Part shown: piece after piece, positions 7,375 through 16,861 of the stretch
Layout: every line of letters begins with the position of its first letter
Position numbering within the stretch: position 1 is the stretch's first letter
The notes under the pieces: generated by a model
Database searches by the model: none
What the model saw: the letters and a program-made list of their open reading frames with translations, nothing else
What the model was told of the DNA's origin: nothing
Origin: Tenacibaculum agarivorans
GTDB lineage: Bacteria > Bacteroidota > Bacteroidia > Flavobacteriales > Flavobacteriaceae
DNA: 64,000 bases
Direction of reading: 5' to 3'
NCBI RefSeq assembly: GCF_001936575.1
Contig: NZ_MSMP01000013.1
Coordinates: forward strand, 1 to 64,000
Position numbers and translations under genes: made by a program

Positions 7375-9486
7375 ATGGCAATTTTATCTAAGATTAGAGA
7401 ACGCTCATTGTTCTTAATCGTTATAATAGGTTTAGCATTATTTGCTTTTGTATTAGATCCATCTACACTAGGAGACTTTTTTAATTCAAGTAAAGTTAAT
7501 GAAGTAGGAGAAGTAAATGGAGAATCAATCTCACGTCAAGAATTTGCGGAAGCATTAGATGCGTATAAAGCACAAACAGGTAATAGATTGTCTGAAATGC
7601 AAGCAGCTAAAAATGTTTGGGAAAACTTAGTACGCCAGAAAATTTATGATGCTCAATTAGCTGAAGCAGGAATTACAGTTGGAGAAGCTGATATATTAAA
7701 TGATCTTTATGATAAAGATTTCGTAAAAAACGATCCTAAATATCAAACTTCAGGAATTTTTGATAAAGATAAATTCAAAGAATTTTTAGCTACTTTAAAA
7801 GCAGAAAATGGAGATCAGTGGAAAGCTTGGAGAGATTATATGGCGAGTGTAAAAAGTAATCTCCAAAAATCTACTTATGATAACTTAGTAGCTGCAGGTT
7901 TAGGAGCTTCTCTTGAAGAAGGAAAATCAGAATACTTTAATGAAAATACAAAAGTAAGTGCAGATCTAGTATATGTTCCTTATACTGCAGTTGCAGATTC
8001 ATTAGTTAAAATAACTAAAGGAGATGTTAGAAAATATATCGAAAGTCATGCTTCAGAATATGAGGTAGAAGCTTCTAGAGATATTAGTTTTGTAAAGTTT
8101 GATATCAAAGCTACTCCAGAAGATGAAGCAGCAATTCAAACAAGCGTAGCTCAATTAATCGAAGATAATGGTGCAGTTAAAGGGTTAAAATCTACTACTG
8201 ACTATGCAGTCTTTTTACAAGAAACAGAGTCAGATTTACCATTTAATGATAATATTCAGTTTAAATCTCAAGTTCCTCAAGTAATAGCAGATACGTTATT
8301 CACAGGAAATGCAGGAGATGTTTTCGGTCCTTATAAAGATGGAGAATATTTTAAACTATCTAAGATTACAGAAATCATTCAAATGCCAGATTCTGTTCAG
8401 GCTAGACATATTTTGATTCCATTTGTTGGTTCAAACTCAGCTACACCAGAAACAAAAGAAACTGAAGAGCAAGCGAAAAAGATTGCTGATAGTTTAGCAA
8501 ATGTTGTAAAAACAAATAAATCTAAGTTTGCAGATTTAGCTAAAGAGTTTTCAGCAGATAAATCAAATGCAGATAAAGGAGGAGAGTTAGATTGGTTTAC
8601 GTATACTAGAATGGTTCCTGAGTTTAGAGACTATTCATTCAATAATAAAACAGGAGATGTTGGTGTAGTTAAAACTATGTTTGGTTTCCACGTTATCGAT
8701 ATTCAAGATCAAAAGAATTTCCAAAAAGCATTAAAATTAGCAACATTTGCTCGTAAAATAGAAGCTTCTGAAGCTACAGAAAATGCAGTATATCAAAATG
8801 CAGAAACATTTGCGCAAGGATTATCAAGCGGAAAAAGTATAGATGATGTAGCTAAAGAAAAAGAGCTAACAGTTTCACCAGCTGAAGGTTTAAAAGCTTT
8901 AGATGAGAATATTCCTACTTTAGGTAGTGAAAGACAAATTATTTCTTGGGCTTTCGCTAAAGATACTGAAGTTGGTAGCTATAAGCGTTTTGATGTTGAT
9001 GGAGGATATGTTGTAGCTACATTAAAAGGTAAAGCAGCTAAAGGATTAATGTCTGTTGATAAAGCAACTACTAAAGTACGTCCAATCTTATTGAATGAAA
9101 AGAAAGCAGAGATGTTGGAAGCTAAATTAAATGCAGCAACTTTAGAAGATATTGCTAAAGAAAATAAACAAACTGTTAGAAAAGTAACAGATGTGAACTT
9201 AAAGTCGCCAACAATTTCTGGTGTAGGTTACGAGCCTAAAGTAGTTGGAGCAATGTTAAATGCTAAAGAAAATGAGATTATTAAACCAATAGTAGGAGAT
9301 AGAGGAGTATATGCTTTTAAGGTTACAGCTAAAACTAAGCCAGCTGATTTACCAAACTACGATACCTACAGAAAGAGAATAGCAAACCAAAGAAGAAACC
9401 AAACTTACAACATGTATCAAGCCATTAAAAAAGCTTCTGATATTCAAGATGATTTAGGTGAATCTTTTTATGGTGTAGGACAATAA
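7375..9486 (+). CDS. ppiD: Peptidylprolyl isomerase, SurA/PpiD type
   Basis: A 703-residue periplasmic folding factor anchored by one N-terminal helix (residues 14-30, FLIVIIGLALFAFVLDP). A SurA_N-like chaperone region follows (about 45-160, with GESISRQEFAEALD), then a parvulin domain at about 341-440 with QARHILIPF, FADLAKEFSADKSNADKGG and FGFHVIDI. A second, degenerate parvulin-like region lies near the C-terminus. The architecture matches PpiD-like proteins that help outer-membrane proteins fold. It has its own putative promoter and ends before a strong terminator, closing the envelope run. Confidence 0.93.
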   Translation: MAILSKIRERSLFLIVIIGLALFAFVLDPSTLGDFFNSSKVNEVGEVNGESISRQEFAEALDAYKAQTGNRLSEMQAAKNVWENLVRQKIYDAQLAEAGITVGEADILNDLYDKDFVKNDPKYQTSGIFDKDKFKEFLATLKAENGDQWKAWRDYMASVKSNLQKSTYDNLVAAGLGASLEEGKSEYFNENTKVSADLVYVPYTAVADSLVKITKGDVRKYIESHASEYEVEASRDISFVKFDIKATPEDEAAIQTSVAQLIEDNGAVKGLKSTTDYAVFLQETESDLPFNDNIQFKSQVPQVIADTLFTGNAGDVFGPYKDGEYFKLSKITEIIQMPDSVQARHILIPFVGSNSATPETKETEEQAKKIADSLANVVKTNKSKFADLAKEFSADKSNADKGGELDWFTYTRMVPEFRDYSFNNKTGDVGVVKTMFGFHVIDIQDQKNFQKALKLATFARKIEASEATENAVYQNAETFAQGLSSGKSIDDVAKEKELTVSPAEGLKALDENIPTLGSERQIISWAFAKDTEVGSYKRFDVDGGYVVATLKGKAAKGLMSVDKATTKVRPILLNEKKAEMLEAKLNAATLEDIAKENKQTVRKVTDVNLKSPTISGVGYEPKVVGAMLNAKENEIIKPIVGDRGVYAFKVTAKTKPADLPNYDTYRKRIANQRRNQTYNMYQAIKKASDIQDDLGESFYGVGQ

Positions 9487-9516
9487 ATAATCAATCAATT
9501 GATTAAAAATATAGAG

Positions 9517-9547
9517 AAAGCCGAGTATAACACTCGGCTTTTTTTTA
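9517..9547 (+). terminator. Terminator after ppiD
   Basis: AAGCCGAG and CTCGGCTT form an 8-bp GC-rich stem with a seven-base loop, followed by a long T-run on the plus strand. The hairpin lies between ppiD and the convergent lipase-like gene; its T-run favours plus-strand termination. Confidence 0.88.
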
Positions 9548-11341
9548 TTGCTTAACTATTTTAAAACTCTTTTTGGAATTATTGTCATTTACAATAAGGA
9601 TGTAGATACCCTTAGCTAATGAAGAAATTCCTTCCTGTATTATGAGTTTTTGGTTAGAGAATATTACTTTATTTTGTAATTGAAGTTGACCATTTAAATT
9701 AAAAATAGAATAAGAAACTTCCTGTCGGCCAGAGTTATTAGAAATTTCAATTTGATCATCAATTATATTAGTTAGTAATGTGTATTCAGGTGCACTTTTA
9801 GAGATGTTAATTTGTTTTTTTAAACCTTCTAAAGAAAACTGTCCAACAGTGAATCCTGAGGCTATAGAACGTACAAAAGTTTGATGTTTCCCTGTAACAT
9901 AAATTGAATATGTGCCGTTTTCAAAATCAGAGGTGTCTAATGTGAAGTTTTTAGCGTTAGAATCTAAGGTGAAAGAATATACAAAGGAATCTCCCTTAAT
10001 AGTTTCACCGTATAAGTTTCCAGTTTTAGTAATTATAGCATTTACTACTATTTCATCTAAAGAGATATCAGTACGATCAAATCTTATTGAAACAGATTCG
10101 TTTTCTTTATTTGTTGCATATTTCATTCTTGGTCCATCAGAATAATGAATAAAAGCAGCGAATCGTGAATTGGCATTCAAGTTTTGAAGCTTTTCAATGG
10201 TATAAGAACTTTGGTATTTAGATTGTTCATGTGGAGTCTTTTTATGCTGCAAAGGAATTAACTCAGAGTTATTATTGTAAATTTTGAAATCATTGAGTTC
10301 TTTTTCATGAAAAATAGTAACAAGTGTTGGAGTGATACTTTTATTAGCAATAACTTGATCATAACTATTCTCAGAATTTATAATTTGATAATTACTAATA
10401 ATTTCTCTTTTAGAAATTTCTATAGTACTATTAACCTTTTTTCTAGCAAAAGAGGTGTTTAAATATGGCTTTATAGTATTCCATACATATTGACCTAAAG
10501 CTACATCTATATGATCTAATTTGGCCTCTCCTTTATCAAAAATATAACTCGCACCAGGACGTAGAGAGCTGCTGTATGGAGTTACGCCATCATTTGTACC
10601 TTGTGCAAGATATAAAATGGAACCACTGGTGAACATTAATGGTGCTAGAATAGTATGACCATTTTTGAAACCAGAAGCGCCTAAAATGATGAATTTTTCT
10701 GGTTGATTATTCGATGCATTATCGAAATAAGGCCTAACCACATCTCTACAATAATAGGTAGTAGAAGTAGCACTACCTTCATTTAATCCTGTATTTCTCC
10801 ATATCCAATTAAACCACCATTGTTGAGAGACATCTGCTAAATAAGTGCCCCAAAATGGAGTACCAAGCGCAATTACTTTTTTTACTTTATCCCTTTTATT
10901 ATAAAAGAACATCGCAGCTTCTGTTGCTTTTCCACCATTGCTATGAGCAATTATATTTAAGTTGTTTACTTGATATTTATTTGTAATAATATCAATAGAT
11001 TCGGCTAAGAGCTCTCCATTTACCCACATTCCCTCACCACGAGTCGTAGCAACAAATACAACTTGATATCCATCATTATATACATCTTGATAGAAGGTGT
11101 TGTTGGTGAAAAATAACTGATTCAAATCGATATATCCATGATTAAAAAGTAAAATTTCTCCATTATAATTTGGAGGGGTTTTACCATAATGAATAGTAGA
11201 TTTTAATAAAGGTCCAATAAAGAAAGTACTTAGTTGATCTGGTGCGGGTAGCTGTTTTTCTATAAAACGCTGTGCATAAGAAAAAAATGAGGTAAAGAGG
11301 ATAAGAGCTAATACTATTAGCTGTTTAAATTTTGATTTCAT
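9545..11341 (-). CDS. Secreted lipase/esterase-like protein with T9SS type A sorting domain
   Basis: A 598-residue alpha/beta-hydrolase. From the ATG at 11341 it has a clean signal peptide (MKSKFKQLIVLALILF...SYAQ). The N-terminal half carries a lipase-like fold: LLFNHGY near residue 65 (oxyanion region) and AHSNGG near 132-137, where the Ser is the likely nucleophile. The middle is beta-rich and the last 75 residues (YSIFNLNGQ...LAKGIYILIV...KSFKIVKQ) are a T9SS type A sorting domain, so it should be exported through the type IX system. A longer reading frame begins at 11464, but that extension runs through the lpd terminator, so 11341 was chosen. Confidence 0.85.
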   Translation of the reverse strand: MKSKFKQLIVLALILFTSFFSYAQRFIEKQLPAPDQLSTFFIGPLLKSTIHYGKTPPNYNGEILLFNHGYIDLNQLFFTNNTFYQDVYNDGYQVVFVATTRGEGMWVNGELLAESIDIITNKYQVNNLNIIAHSNGGKATEAAMFFYNKRDKVKKVIALGTPFWGTYLADVSQQWWFNWIWRNTGLNEGSATSTTYYCRDVVRPYFDNASNNQPEKFIILGASGFKNGHTILAPLMFTSGSILYLAQGTNDGVTPYSSSLRPGASYIFDKGEAKLDHIDVALGQYVWNTIKPYLNTSFARKKVNSTIEISKREIISNYQIINSENSYDQVIANKSITPTLVTIFHEKELNDFKIYNNNSELIPLQHKKTPHEQSKYQSSYTIEKLQNLNANSRFAAFIHYSDGPRMKYATNKENESVSIRFDRTDISLDEIVVNAIITKTGNLYGETIKGDSFVYSFTLDSNAKNFTLDTSDFENGTYSIYVTGKHQTFVRSIASGFTVGQFSLEGLKKQINISKSAPEYTLLTNIIDDQIEISNNSGRQEVSYSIFNLNGQLQLQNKVIFSNQKLIIQEGISSLAKGIYILIVNDNNSKKSFKIVKQ

Positions 11342-11452
11342 TAAAAAGGGCTTTTGTGTTAATTTAATTTGTTTGTGATAAAAAATTAGCACAAAAATTA
11401 TTGAAATCAAAATAAAATACTGTAAAAAATAGACTTTATAAAAATAAGGTAT

Positions 11453-11478
11453 TAAAAAAGGCAACCCAATAGGTTGCC
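11453..11478 (-). terminator. Terminator after lpd
   Basis: On the minus strand GGCAACC and GGTTGCC form a 7-bp stem with a five-base loop followed by TTTTTTAAT. It lies 26 bases beyond the lpd stop codon and between lpd and the lipase-like gene. Confidence 0.85.
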
Positions 11479-11503
11479 TCTTTAATATATTTTTTTAGGT
11501 TGT

Positions 11504-12904
11504 TTAAGCATTTAAAGGCTTACCATCCCAAGCAGCTTTAGCAGCTTCTTTTACAGCTTCAGAATAAGTTGGGTGTCCATGGCAAATTCTAGCGATATCT
11601 TCTGCTGAAGCTCTAAATTCCATAGCAACAGCCATTTCCATAATTAGATCAGCAACTCTAGCTCCAACCATATGAACTCCTAAAACTTCATCGGTATTTT
11701 TATCAGCTAAAACTTTTACAAAACCATCAATATCTCCACTAGCACGTGATCTACCTAAAGCACGCATAGAAAATTTACCTGATTTATACTCTATTTTAGC
11801 CTCTTTAAGTTCATCTTCAGTTTTTCCAACAGCAGCAACTTCAGGCCATGTATAAATAATTCCAGGAATTAGGTTATAGTCAATATGTGGTTTTTCACCA
11901 GCTAAATATTCAGCAACAACTACACCTTCTTCTTCAGCTTTATGCGCTAACATTGCTCCTCTAACAACATCACCTATAGCATAAATGTTAGAAACATTAG
12001 TTTGTAAATGATTGTTTACATCTACTTGACCTCTTTCAGTTACTTTAACACCAGCCTTTTCCAGTCCTAAACCATCTGTATATGGTCTACGTCCTACAGC
12101 AACTAAACAGTAATCACCAGTGAATACTACTTCCTCTCCTTTTTTATTAGTAGCTTTTACAACAACTTCATCACCTTTTCTTTCCACACCAGTAACTCCA
12201 TGACTTACATTGAATTTAACTCCTTGTTTCTTTAAAACTTTAGTAAGTTCTTTAGAAACGTCTTTATCCATAGTAGGAGTAATAGTTGGCGCATATTCAA
12301 CAACGCTTACCTCTGCTCCTAAACGCTTGTATACAGAACCTAATTCTAATCCGATAACCCCACCACCTATTACAATTAAATGTTTAGGAACTTCTTTAAG
12401 TTTTAAAGCTTCAGTAGAAGTAATTATACGTTCTTTATCAATAGTAATGAAAGGTAAAGTAGAAGGTTTAGATCCAGTAGCAATAATAATGTTAGTTCCT
12501 TCAATGATTTCAGAGCTACCATCGTTTTTAGTAACTTTTACATGTGTTGCATCTTCAAAAGATCCTAATCCTTCATAAACATCAACATTGTTTTTATCCA
12601 TTAAAAACTTAACTCCTCCAGTAGTTTGTTCTACTACTTTAGCTTTACGGTCAATCATCTTTTGAAAATCAAACTTTGGATTTTCAACAGAAATACCATG
12701 CTCTTCGAAATGATGAACAGCATCGTAAAAATGATGAGAAGAATCTAATAAAGCTTTTGAAGGAATACATCCAACATTTAAACAAGTACCACCAAGGGTA
12801 GAATATTTTTCAATAATAGCTACTTTTTTACCTAACTGTGACGCTCTAACCGCTGCTATATATCCACCAGGACCAGAACCTATAACGATGATATCGTATT
12901 TCAT
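11504..12904 (-). CDS. lpdA: Dihydrolipoyl dehydrogenase (E3)
   Basis: This FAD enzyme reoxidises dihydrolipoamide with NAD+ in the pyruvate, 2-oxoglutarate and branched-chain dehydrogenase complexes. The 466-residue sequence shows the N-terminal FAD motif GSGPGGYIAA (9-18), the redox-active disulfide in GGTCLNVGCIPSK (Cys41, Cys46), the NAD-binding GGGVIGLELG near 178 and the C-terminal HGHPTYSEA with the catalytic His. Length and motifs are typical. It stands alone, with a TAnnTTTG box just upstream and a terminator downstream. The E1 and E2 genes are not in the window. Confidence 0.97.
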   Translation of the reverse strand: MKYDIIVIGSGPGGYIAAVRASQLGKKVAIIEKYSTLGGTCLNVGCIPSKALLDSSHHFYDAVHHFEEHGISVENPKFDFQKMIDRKAKVVEQTTGGVKFLMDKNNVDVYEGLGSFEDATHVKVTKNDGSSEIIEGTNIIIATGSKPSTLPFITIDKERIITSTEALKLKEVPKHLIVIGGGVIGLELGSVYKRLGAEVSVVEYAPTITPTMDKDVSKELTKVLKKQGVKFNVSHGVTGVERKGDEVVVKATNKKGEEVVFTGDYCLVAVGRRPYTDGLGLEKAGVKVTERGQVDVNNHLQTNVSNIYAIGDVVRGAMLAHKAEEEGVVVAEYLAGEKPHIDYNLIPGIIYTWPEVAAVGKTEDELKEAKIEYKSGKFSMRALGRSRASGDIDGFVKVLADKNTDEVLGVHMVGARVADLIMEMAVAMEFRASAEDIARICHGHPTYSEAVKEAAKAAWDGKPLNA

Positions 12905-12924
12905 GAGTTGTTTTAATTTTACTA

Positions 12925-12932
12925 CAAAATTA
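12925..12932 (-). promoter_or_regulatory. Putative -7 box for lpdA
   Basis: TAATTTTG on the minus strand matches TAnnTTTG and lies 20 bases upstream of the lpdA start. No clear TTG partner was found at the usual spacing, so this is tentative. Confidence 0.3.
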
Positions 12933-13002
12933 CAATTATTTACGAATTAAAAGTGAGTATTACTTATTATTGCTATTTTTAAACGAATAAGTTAGTTATT
13001 GT

Positions 13003-13473
13003 ATGAAATTACTTAAAAAAATAGGATGGGTTGCATTGTTGTTATTACTTGCTATTCAATTTATCCCCACTACAAAAAATGAAGGTGAATTAAGCATTCT
13101 TGATGTATTTGTAAATGACACAAAACCTTCAAAGGCAGTTCATGATATTTTATCTAAAGCATGTTACGATTGTCATAGTAATACAACATCATATCCCTGG
13201 TATCATTCAATAGCCCCAATTAATTTTTGGATGGATCATCATGTTGAAGAAGGAAAGGAACATTTAAACTTATCGGAATGGTCTTCGTATTCAATAAAAA
13301 GAAAAGAGCATAAAATGGAAGAATTTTGGGAAGAAGTTGGAGAAAAACACATGCCTATTGATTCTTACACTTGGACACATAGTGAAGCTAAATTAACTGA
13401 AGAAGAAATCACGTTAGTAGTAAATTGGGCCAAGGGAGTTCAGGAAAAATATGCTGCTGAAATGCGAAAATAA
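13003..13473 (+). CDS. Heme-binding domain protein (CxxCH)
   Basis: A 156-residue protein with one N-terminal hydrophobic anchor (about residues 8-22) and a single heme-attachment motif CYDCH at residues 54-58, embedded in KACYDCHSNTTSYPWYHSIAP. The SNTTxYPWY context and the following WMDHHVEEGKEHLN stretch are characteristic of the haem_bd family (Pfam PF14376) of Bacteroidota. It should sit on the periplasmic face with one covalent heme, probably in electron transfer. Its TAA stop directly abuts, in the same frame, the start of the next gene. Confidence 0.88.
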   Translation: MKLLKKIGWVALLLLLAIQFIPTTKNEGELSILDVFVNDTKPSKAVHDILSKACYDCHSNTTSYPWYHSIAPINFWMDHHVEEGKEHLNLSEWSSYSIKRKEHKMEEFWEEVGEKHMPIDSYTWTHSEAKLTEEEITLVVNWAKGVQEKYAAEMRK

Positions 13474-14706
13474 TTGGATAAAAAAGTTTTAATTATAGGT
13501 TACGTTTGGGTTGAACCAACTTCTTCTGCAGCTGGAAGCAGGATGTTACAACTTATGAATGTTTTTTTAGAAAACAATTATAAAATTACATTTGCAAGCC
13601 CTGCGCAAAAAGGGAATAAAGCGTTAAACTTAGTAGAATTAGGAGTTGATGAAGTACAAATTGAATTGAATTCGTCTTCATTTGATGATTTCATTAGTGA
13701 TTTAAATCCTCATATTGTGATTTTTGATCGTTTTATGATGGAGGAACAATTTGGATGGAGAGTTGCTGAAAACTGTCCTGATGCGATACGGGTTTTAGAT
13801 ACAGAAGATTTACATTTCTTAAGGAAAATCAGACATCAACAATTAAAAAAAGGAGAAGAATTTTCTAATGAAGCTTTATTGCAATCTGATGATACTAAAA
13901 GAGAAATAGCTTCTATTTTACGTTGCGATTTGAGTTTGATTATTTCTACTTATGAAATGGAATTGCTAAAAAATGTTTTTAGTATTAATGAAAATCTATT
14001 GCTGTATTTACCTTTTTTACTAGATAAAATAAATCAAGAAGCCGTTGATAGTTGGTATTCTTTTGAAGATAGGAAACATTTTATATTTATAGGAAATTAT
14101 TTCCATAAGCCTAATGTGGATACTGTTTTACAATTGAAACAAATATGGAAGCGAATCCGAAAAAAGTTGCCTGATGCGGAAATACATATTTATGGAGCTT
14201 ATCTAACACAACAAATTCAACAATTACATCAACCTAAAGAAGGATTTATAGTAAAAGGATATGCTGTTGATGCTCAAGAAGTAGTACGAAAAGCAAAAGT
14301 TGTTTTAGCCCCAATACGGTTTGGAGCAGGAATAAAAGGGAAGCTAACTGAAGCTATGCTGAGCGGAACACCAAGTATTACTACATCAATAGGCGCCGAA
14401 GGAATGCATGAAGATTTACCATGGAATGGTTTTGTAGAAGATGATTTAGAGGTTTTTGTAGAAAAAGCAGTAGAAGTATATACTGATAAAAATTTGTGGG
14501 AGAAATCACAGCAAAACGGAATAGCAATAATAAATACAATGTATGATAAAGAGAAATTAGCTAAAATTTTTATTCAAGATATTAATACGATTGGTAAAAA
14601 CTTAGTTAAGCACCGACAAGAAAACTTTTTAGGTAGCTTATTGCAATATCAAACATTACAGGCCACAAAATATATGAGCAAGTGGATAGAAGAGAAGAAC
14701 AAGTAA
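13474..14706 (+). CDS. Glycosyltransferase, GT4-like
   Basis: A 410-residue GT-B-fold glycosyltransferase. The N-terminal domain begins KVLIIGYVWVEPTSSAAGSR and the C-terminal donor domain includes FIFIGNYFHKPNVDTV, IYGAYLTQ, FIVKGYA and APIRFGAGIKGKLTEAMLSG, where a Glu-containing KLTEAM motif contacts the sugar nucleotide. The start is a TTG at 13474: the upstream codon is the stop of the heme protein in the same frame, and the first downstream ATG would remove the conserved first strand. Donor and acceptor are unknown. No glycan operon surrounds it. Confidence 0.85.
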   Translation: MDKKVLIIGYVWVEPTSSAAGSRMLQLMNVFLENNYKITFASPAQKGNKALNLVELGVDEVQIELNSSSFDDFISDLNPHIVIFDRFMMEEQFGWRVAENCPDAIRVLDTEDLHFLRKIRHQQLKKGEEFSNEALLQSDDTKREIASILRCDLSLIISTYEMELLKNVFSINENLLLYLPFLLDKINQEAVDSWYSFEDRKHFIFIGNYFHKPNVDTVLQLKQIWKRIRKKLPDAEIHIYGAYLTQQIQQLHQPKEGFIVKGYAVDAQEVVRKAKVVLAPIRFGAGIKGKLTEAMLSGTPSITTSIGAEGMHEDLPWNGFVEDDLEVFVEKAVEVYTDKNLWEKSQQNGIAIINTMYDKEKLAKIFIQDINTIGKNLVKHRQENFLGSLLQYQTLQATKYMSKWIEEKNK

Positions 14707-14707
14707 C

Positions 14708-14748
14708 AAATTACGAATTATAAACTAAAAGCTCATAATTCGTAATTT
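14708..14748. repeat. Perfect 14-bp inverted repeat between convergent genes
   Basis: AAATTACGAATTAT (14708-14721) and ATAATTCGTAATTT (14735-14748) form a perfect stem with a 13-base loop between the convergent glycosyltransferase and M3 peptidase genes. It may act as a weak bidirectional terminator; the AT-rich stem also looks like a dispersed intergenic repeat. Confidence 0.55.
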
Positions 14749-14759
14749 ATTGTTGATTA

Positions 14760-16781
14760 TTATATAAGTCCAGCACGTTTTAAAAGCGCTTCAGGTTTTG
14801 GTTCTTTACCTCTAAAACGCTTATAGAGTTCCATTGGTTTTTCAGTACCACCTTTAGATAATACATGATCTTTAAATTTTGTTGCTATTTCTTTATTAAA
14901 AATACCTTCCTCTTTAAAATATTCAAAAGCATCAGCATCTAAAACCTCTGCCCATTTATAAGAATAATATCCAGCTGAATATCCTCCTTGGAAAATATGA
15001 GAAAAGGCTGTACTCATACAATTTTCAGGAACATCAGGATATAGCTTCGTGTCTCCAAAAGCTCTTAGTTCAAAATCTTTAACAGAAGTAATTTCAGATG
15101 TATTACCTGAATGCCAACTCATGTCTAATAAACCAAAACTTAACTGACGTAACGTTTGCATACCTTCATGAAAGGTAGCAGATTCTTTAATTTTTTCCAC
15201 ATATTCCATAGGAATTGTTTCTCCAGTTTCGTAATGTTTAGCAAACAATTCTAAGGCTTCTTTCTCATAACACCAATTTTCTAAAACTTGACTTGGAAGC
15301 TCAACAAAATCCCAAGAAACAGAGGTTCCTGATAAACTTTTATAAGTTGTATTTGCTAACATTCCATGTAATGCATGTCCAAACTCATGAAATAGTGTAG
15401 TAACTTCATTAAAAGTTAGTAAAGAAGGTTTAGTCTCAGTAGGTTTAGTAAAGTTACAAACAATGGATACCTGAGGTCTATCATTCAATCCATTTTTGAT
15501 TTGTTGTGATTTGTAAGAAGTCATCCAAGCACCATTTCTTTTTCCTGGTCTAGGATGGAAATCAGCATAAAAGTGAGAAATAAACGCTCCTTTGGTATTG
15601 ATAACTTTATATGTTTTTACATCCTCATGGTACTTGTCAATAGTGTCGATTTCCTCAAACTTGAGATCAAACAAACGATTAGCAATTTCAAAAACACCAT
15701 CAATAACATTTTCTAATTTAAAATATGGTTTTAAAGCTTCCTGGTCTAAATCAAACAATTCCTTTTTTAATTTTTCAGAATAATAAGAACCATCCCATTT
15801 TTCTAAACGATCAATACCGTCTAAATTCTTGGCATAGTTTTCTAAATTTTTAAATTCACGTTCGGCAGCAGGCTTTGCTTTTTCTAGTAAGTTATTTAAA
15901 AAAGAAAGTACCTTTTCAGGAGATTCAGCCATACGTTCTTCTAATACAAAATGCGCATGAGAATTGTAACCTAACAATTGAGCTCGTTTATGTCTGATTT
16001 CAACAATGTTTAATACGATACTCTCGTTATTATTTTTATTGTCTTGAAATCCTTTTTTACCCATGGCAATAGCTAGCTTTTTTCTTAGTTCTCTATTGTC
16101 AGCATAAGTCATAAAAGGAATATAGCTAGGGTAGTCTAATGTGAACAACCAACCGTCTTTTTCTTTTTGAGTAGCCAACAATTTAGCAGCTTCTTTTGCT
16201 CCTTCTGGAAGTCCGGATAAATCTTCTTCATTGGTAATCAACATTTCGAAAGTATTGGTGTCTGCCAATACGTTTTCTCCAAACTGAAGTGATAATTTGG
16301 CTAATTCAGTATCGAACTTTCGTAATTCGTTTTTATCACTATCACTCAAGTTAGCACCATTTCTTGAAAAACGTTTGTATTGCTTATCTAAAAGCATAGA
16401 TTGTTCAGGAGTAAGTGTAAGAGTGTTTTTTTGATCATAAACGGCTTTAACTTTTTTGAATAAGGATTCGTTTAAAATCATATCATTTTTAAATTCACTT
16501 AACCAAGGAGAAATTTCTTTTGCTATTTTTTGGATTTCTTCATTAGTTTCAGCAGAATTTAAATTGAAAAAAATAGGTGTAATTCGACCTAGCTTTTCTC
16601 CTACATTACTTAAAGCAACAGTTGTATTTTCAAACGTCGGTTTAGCAGTAGCATTAACAATAGCATCGATTTCTTCTTTAGCAATTTCAATAGCTTTTTT
16701 AATCGCTACTTTATAATGTTCCTCTTTTATAGACTGGAAAGGAGGAGTATCAAATTCTTGTAATAATGGGTTCTTTGTCAT
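14760..16781 (-). CDS. dcp: M3-family metallopeptidase, peptidyl-dipeptidase Dcp-like
   Basis: A 673-residue zinc oligopeptidase of the M3 family, which cleaves short peptides in the cytoplasm. The zinc motif HEFGHALHGM begins at His465 and the downstream helix ENWCYEKEAL supplies the third ligand region. Length and the C-terminal FQGGYSAGYYSYKWAEVLDADAFEYF block match Dcp/oligopeptidase A proteins. The ATG at 16781 gives MTKNPLLQEFDTPP, the usual N-terminus; a reading frame open from 16814 overlaps the purE terminator and was rejected. No signal peptide is present. Dcp versus oligopeptidase A cannot be separated with certainty. Confidence 0.93.
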   Translation of the reverse strand: MTKNPLLQEFDTPPFQSIKEEHYKVAIKKAIEIAKEEIDAIVNATAKPTFENTTVALSNVGEKLGRITPIFFNLNSAETNEEIQKIAKEISPWLSEFKNDMILNESLFKKVKAVYDQKNTLTLTPEQSMLLDKQYKRFSRNGANLSDSDKNELRKFDTELAKLSLQFGENVLADTNTFEMLITNEEDLSGLPEGAKEAAKLLATQKEKDGWLFTLDYPSYIPFMTYADNRELRKKLAIAMGKKGFQDNKNNNESIVLNIVEIRHKRAQLLGYNSHAHFVLEERMAESPEKVLSFLNNLLEKAKPAAEREFKNLENYAKNLDGIDRLEKWDGSYYSEKLKKELFDLDQEALKPYFKLENVIDGVFEIANRLFDLKFEEIDTIDKYHEDVKTYKVINTKGAFISHFYADFHPRPGKRNGAWMTSYKSQQIKNGLNDRPQVSIVCNFTKPTETKPSLLTFNEVTTLFHEFGHALHGMLANTTYKSLSGTSVSWDFVELPSQVLENWCYEKEALELFAKHYETGETIPMEYVEKIKESATFHEGMQTLRQLSFGLLDMSWHSGNTSEITSVKDFELRAFGDTKLYPDVPENCMSTAFSHIFQGGYSAGYYSYKWAEVLDADAFEYFKEEGIFNKEIATKFKDHVLSKGGTEKPMELYKRFRGKEPKPEALLKRAGLI

Positions 16782-16802
16782 TGAATAATAATTTAAAAAC
16801 CT

Positions 16803-16840
16803 ACAAAACCTCACTGATGAATGATCTGTGAGGTTTTGTA
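16803..16840 (-). terminator. Terminator after purE
   Basis: TACAAAACCTCAC and GTGAGGTTTTGTA form a 13-bp stem. On the minus strand it lies 22 bases beyond the purE stop and is followed by GGTTTTTAAATT. It separates the purine operon from the M3 peptidase gene. Confidence 0.8.
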
Positions 16841-16861
16841 TTTTATGTAGTACTAAGATAC

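Noticed and set aside
11342-11464. N-terminal extension of the lipase-like protein
   Set aside because: The extension overlaps the lpd terminator hairpin and hides a normal signal peptide that begins at 11341.
12210-12578. 122-codon plus-strand open frame inside lpdA
   Set aside because: It is antisense to an enzyme with every expected motif, has no recognisable domain and reflects codon bias of the real gene.
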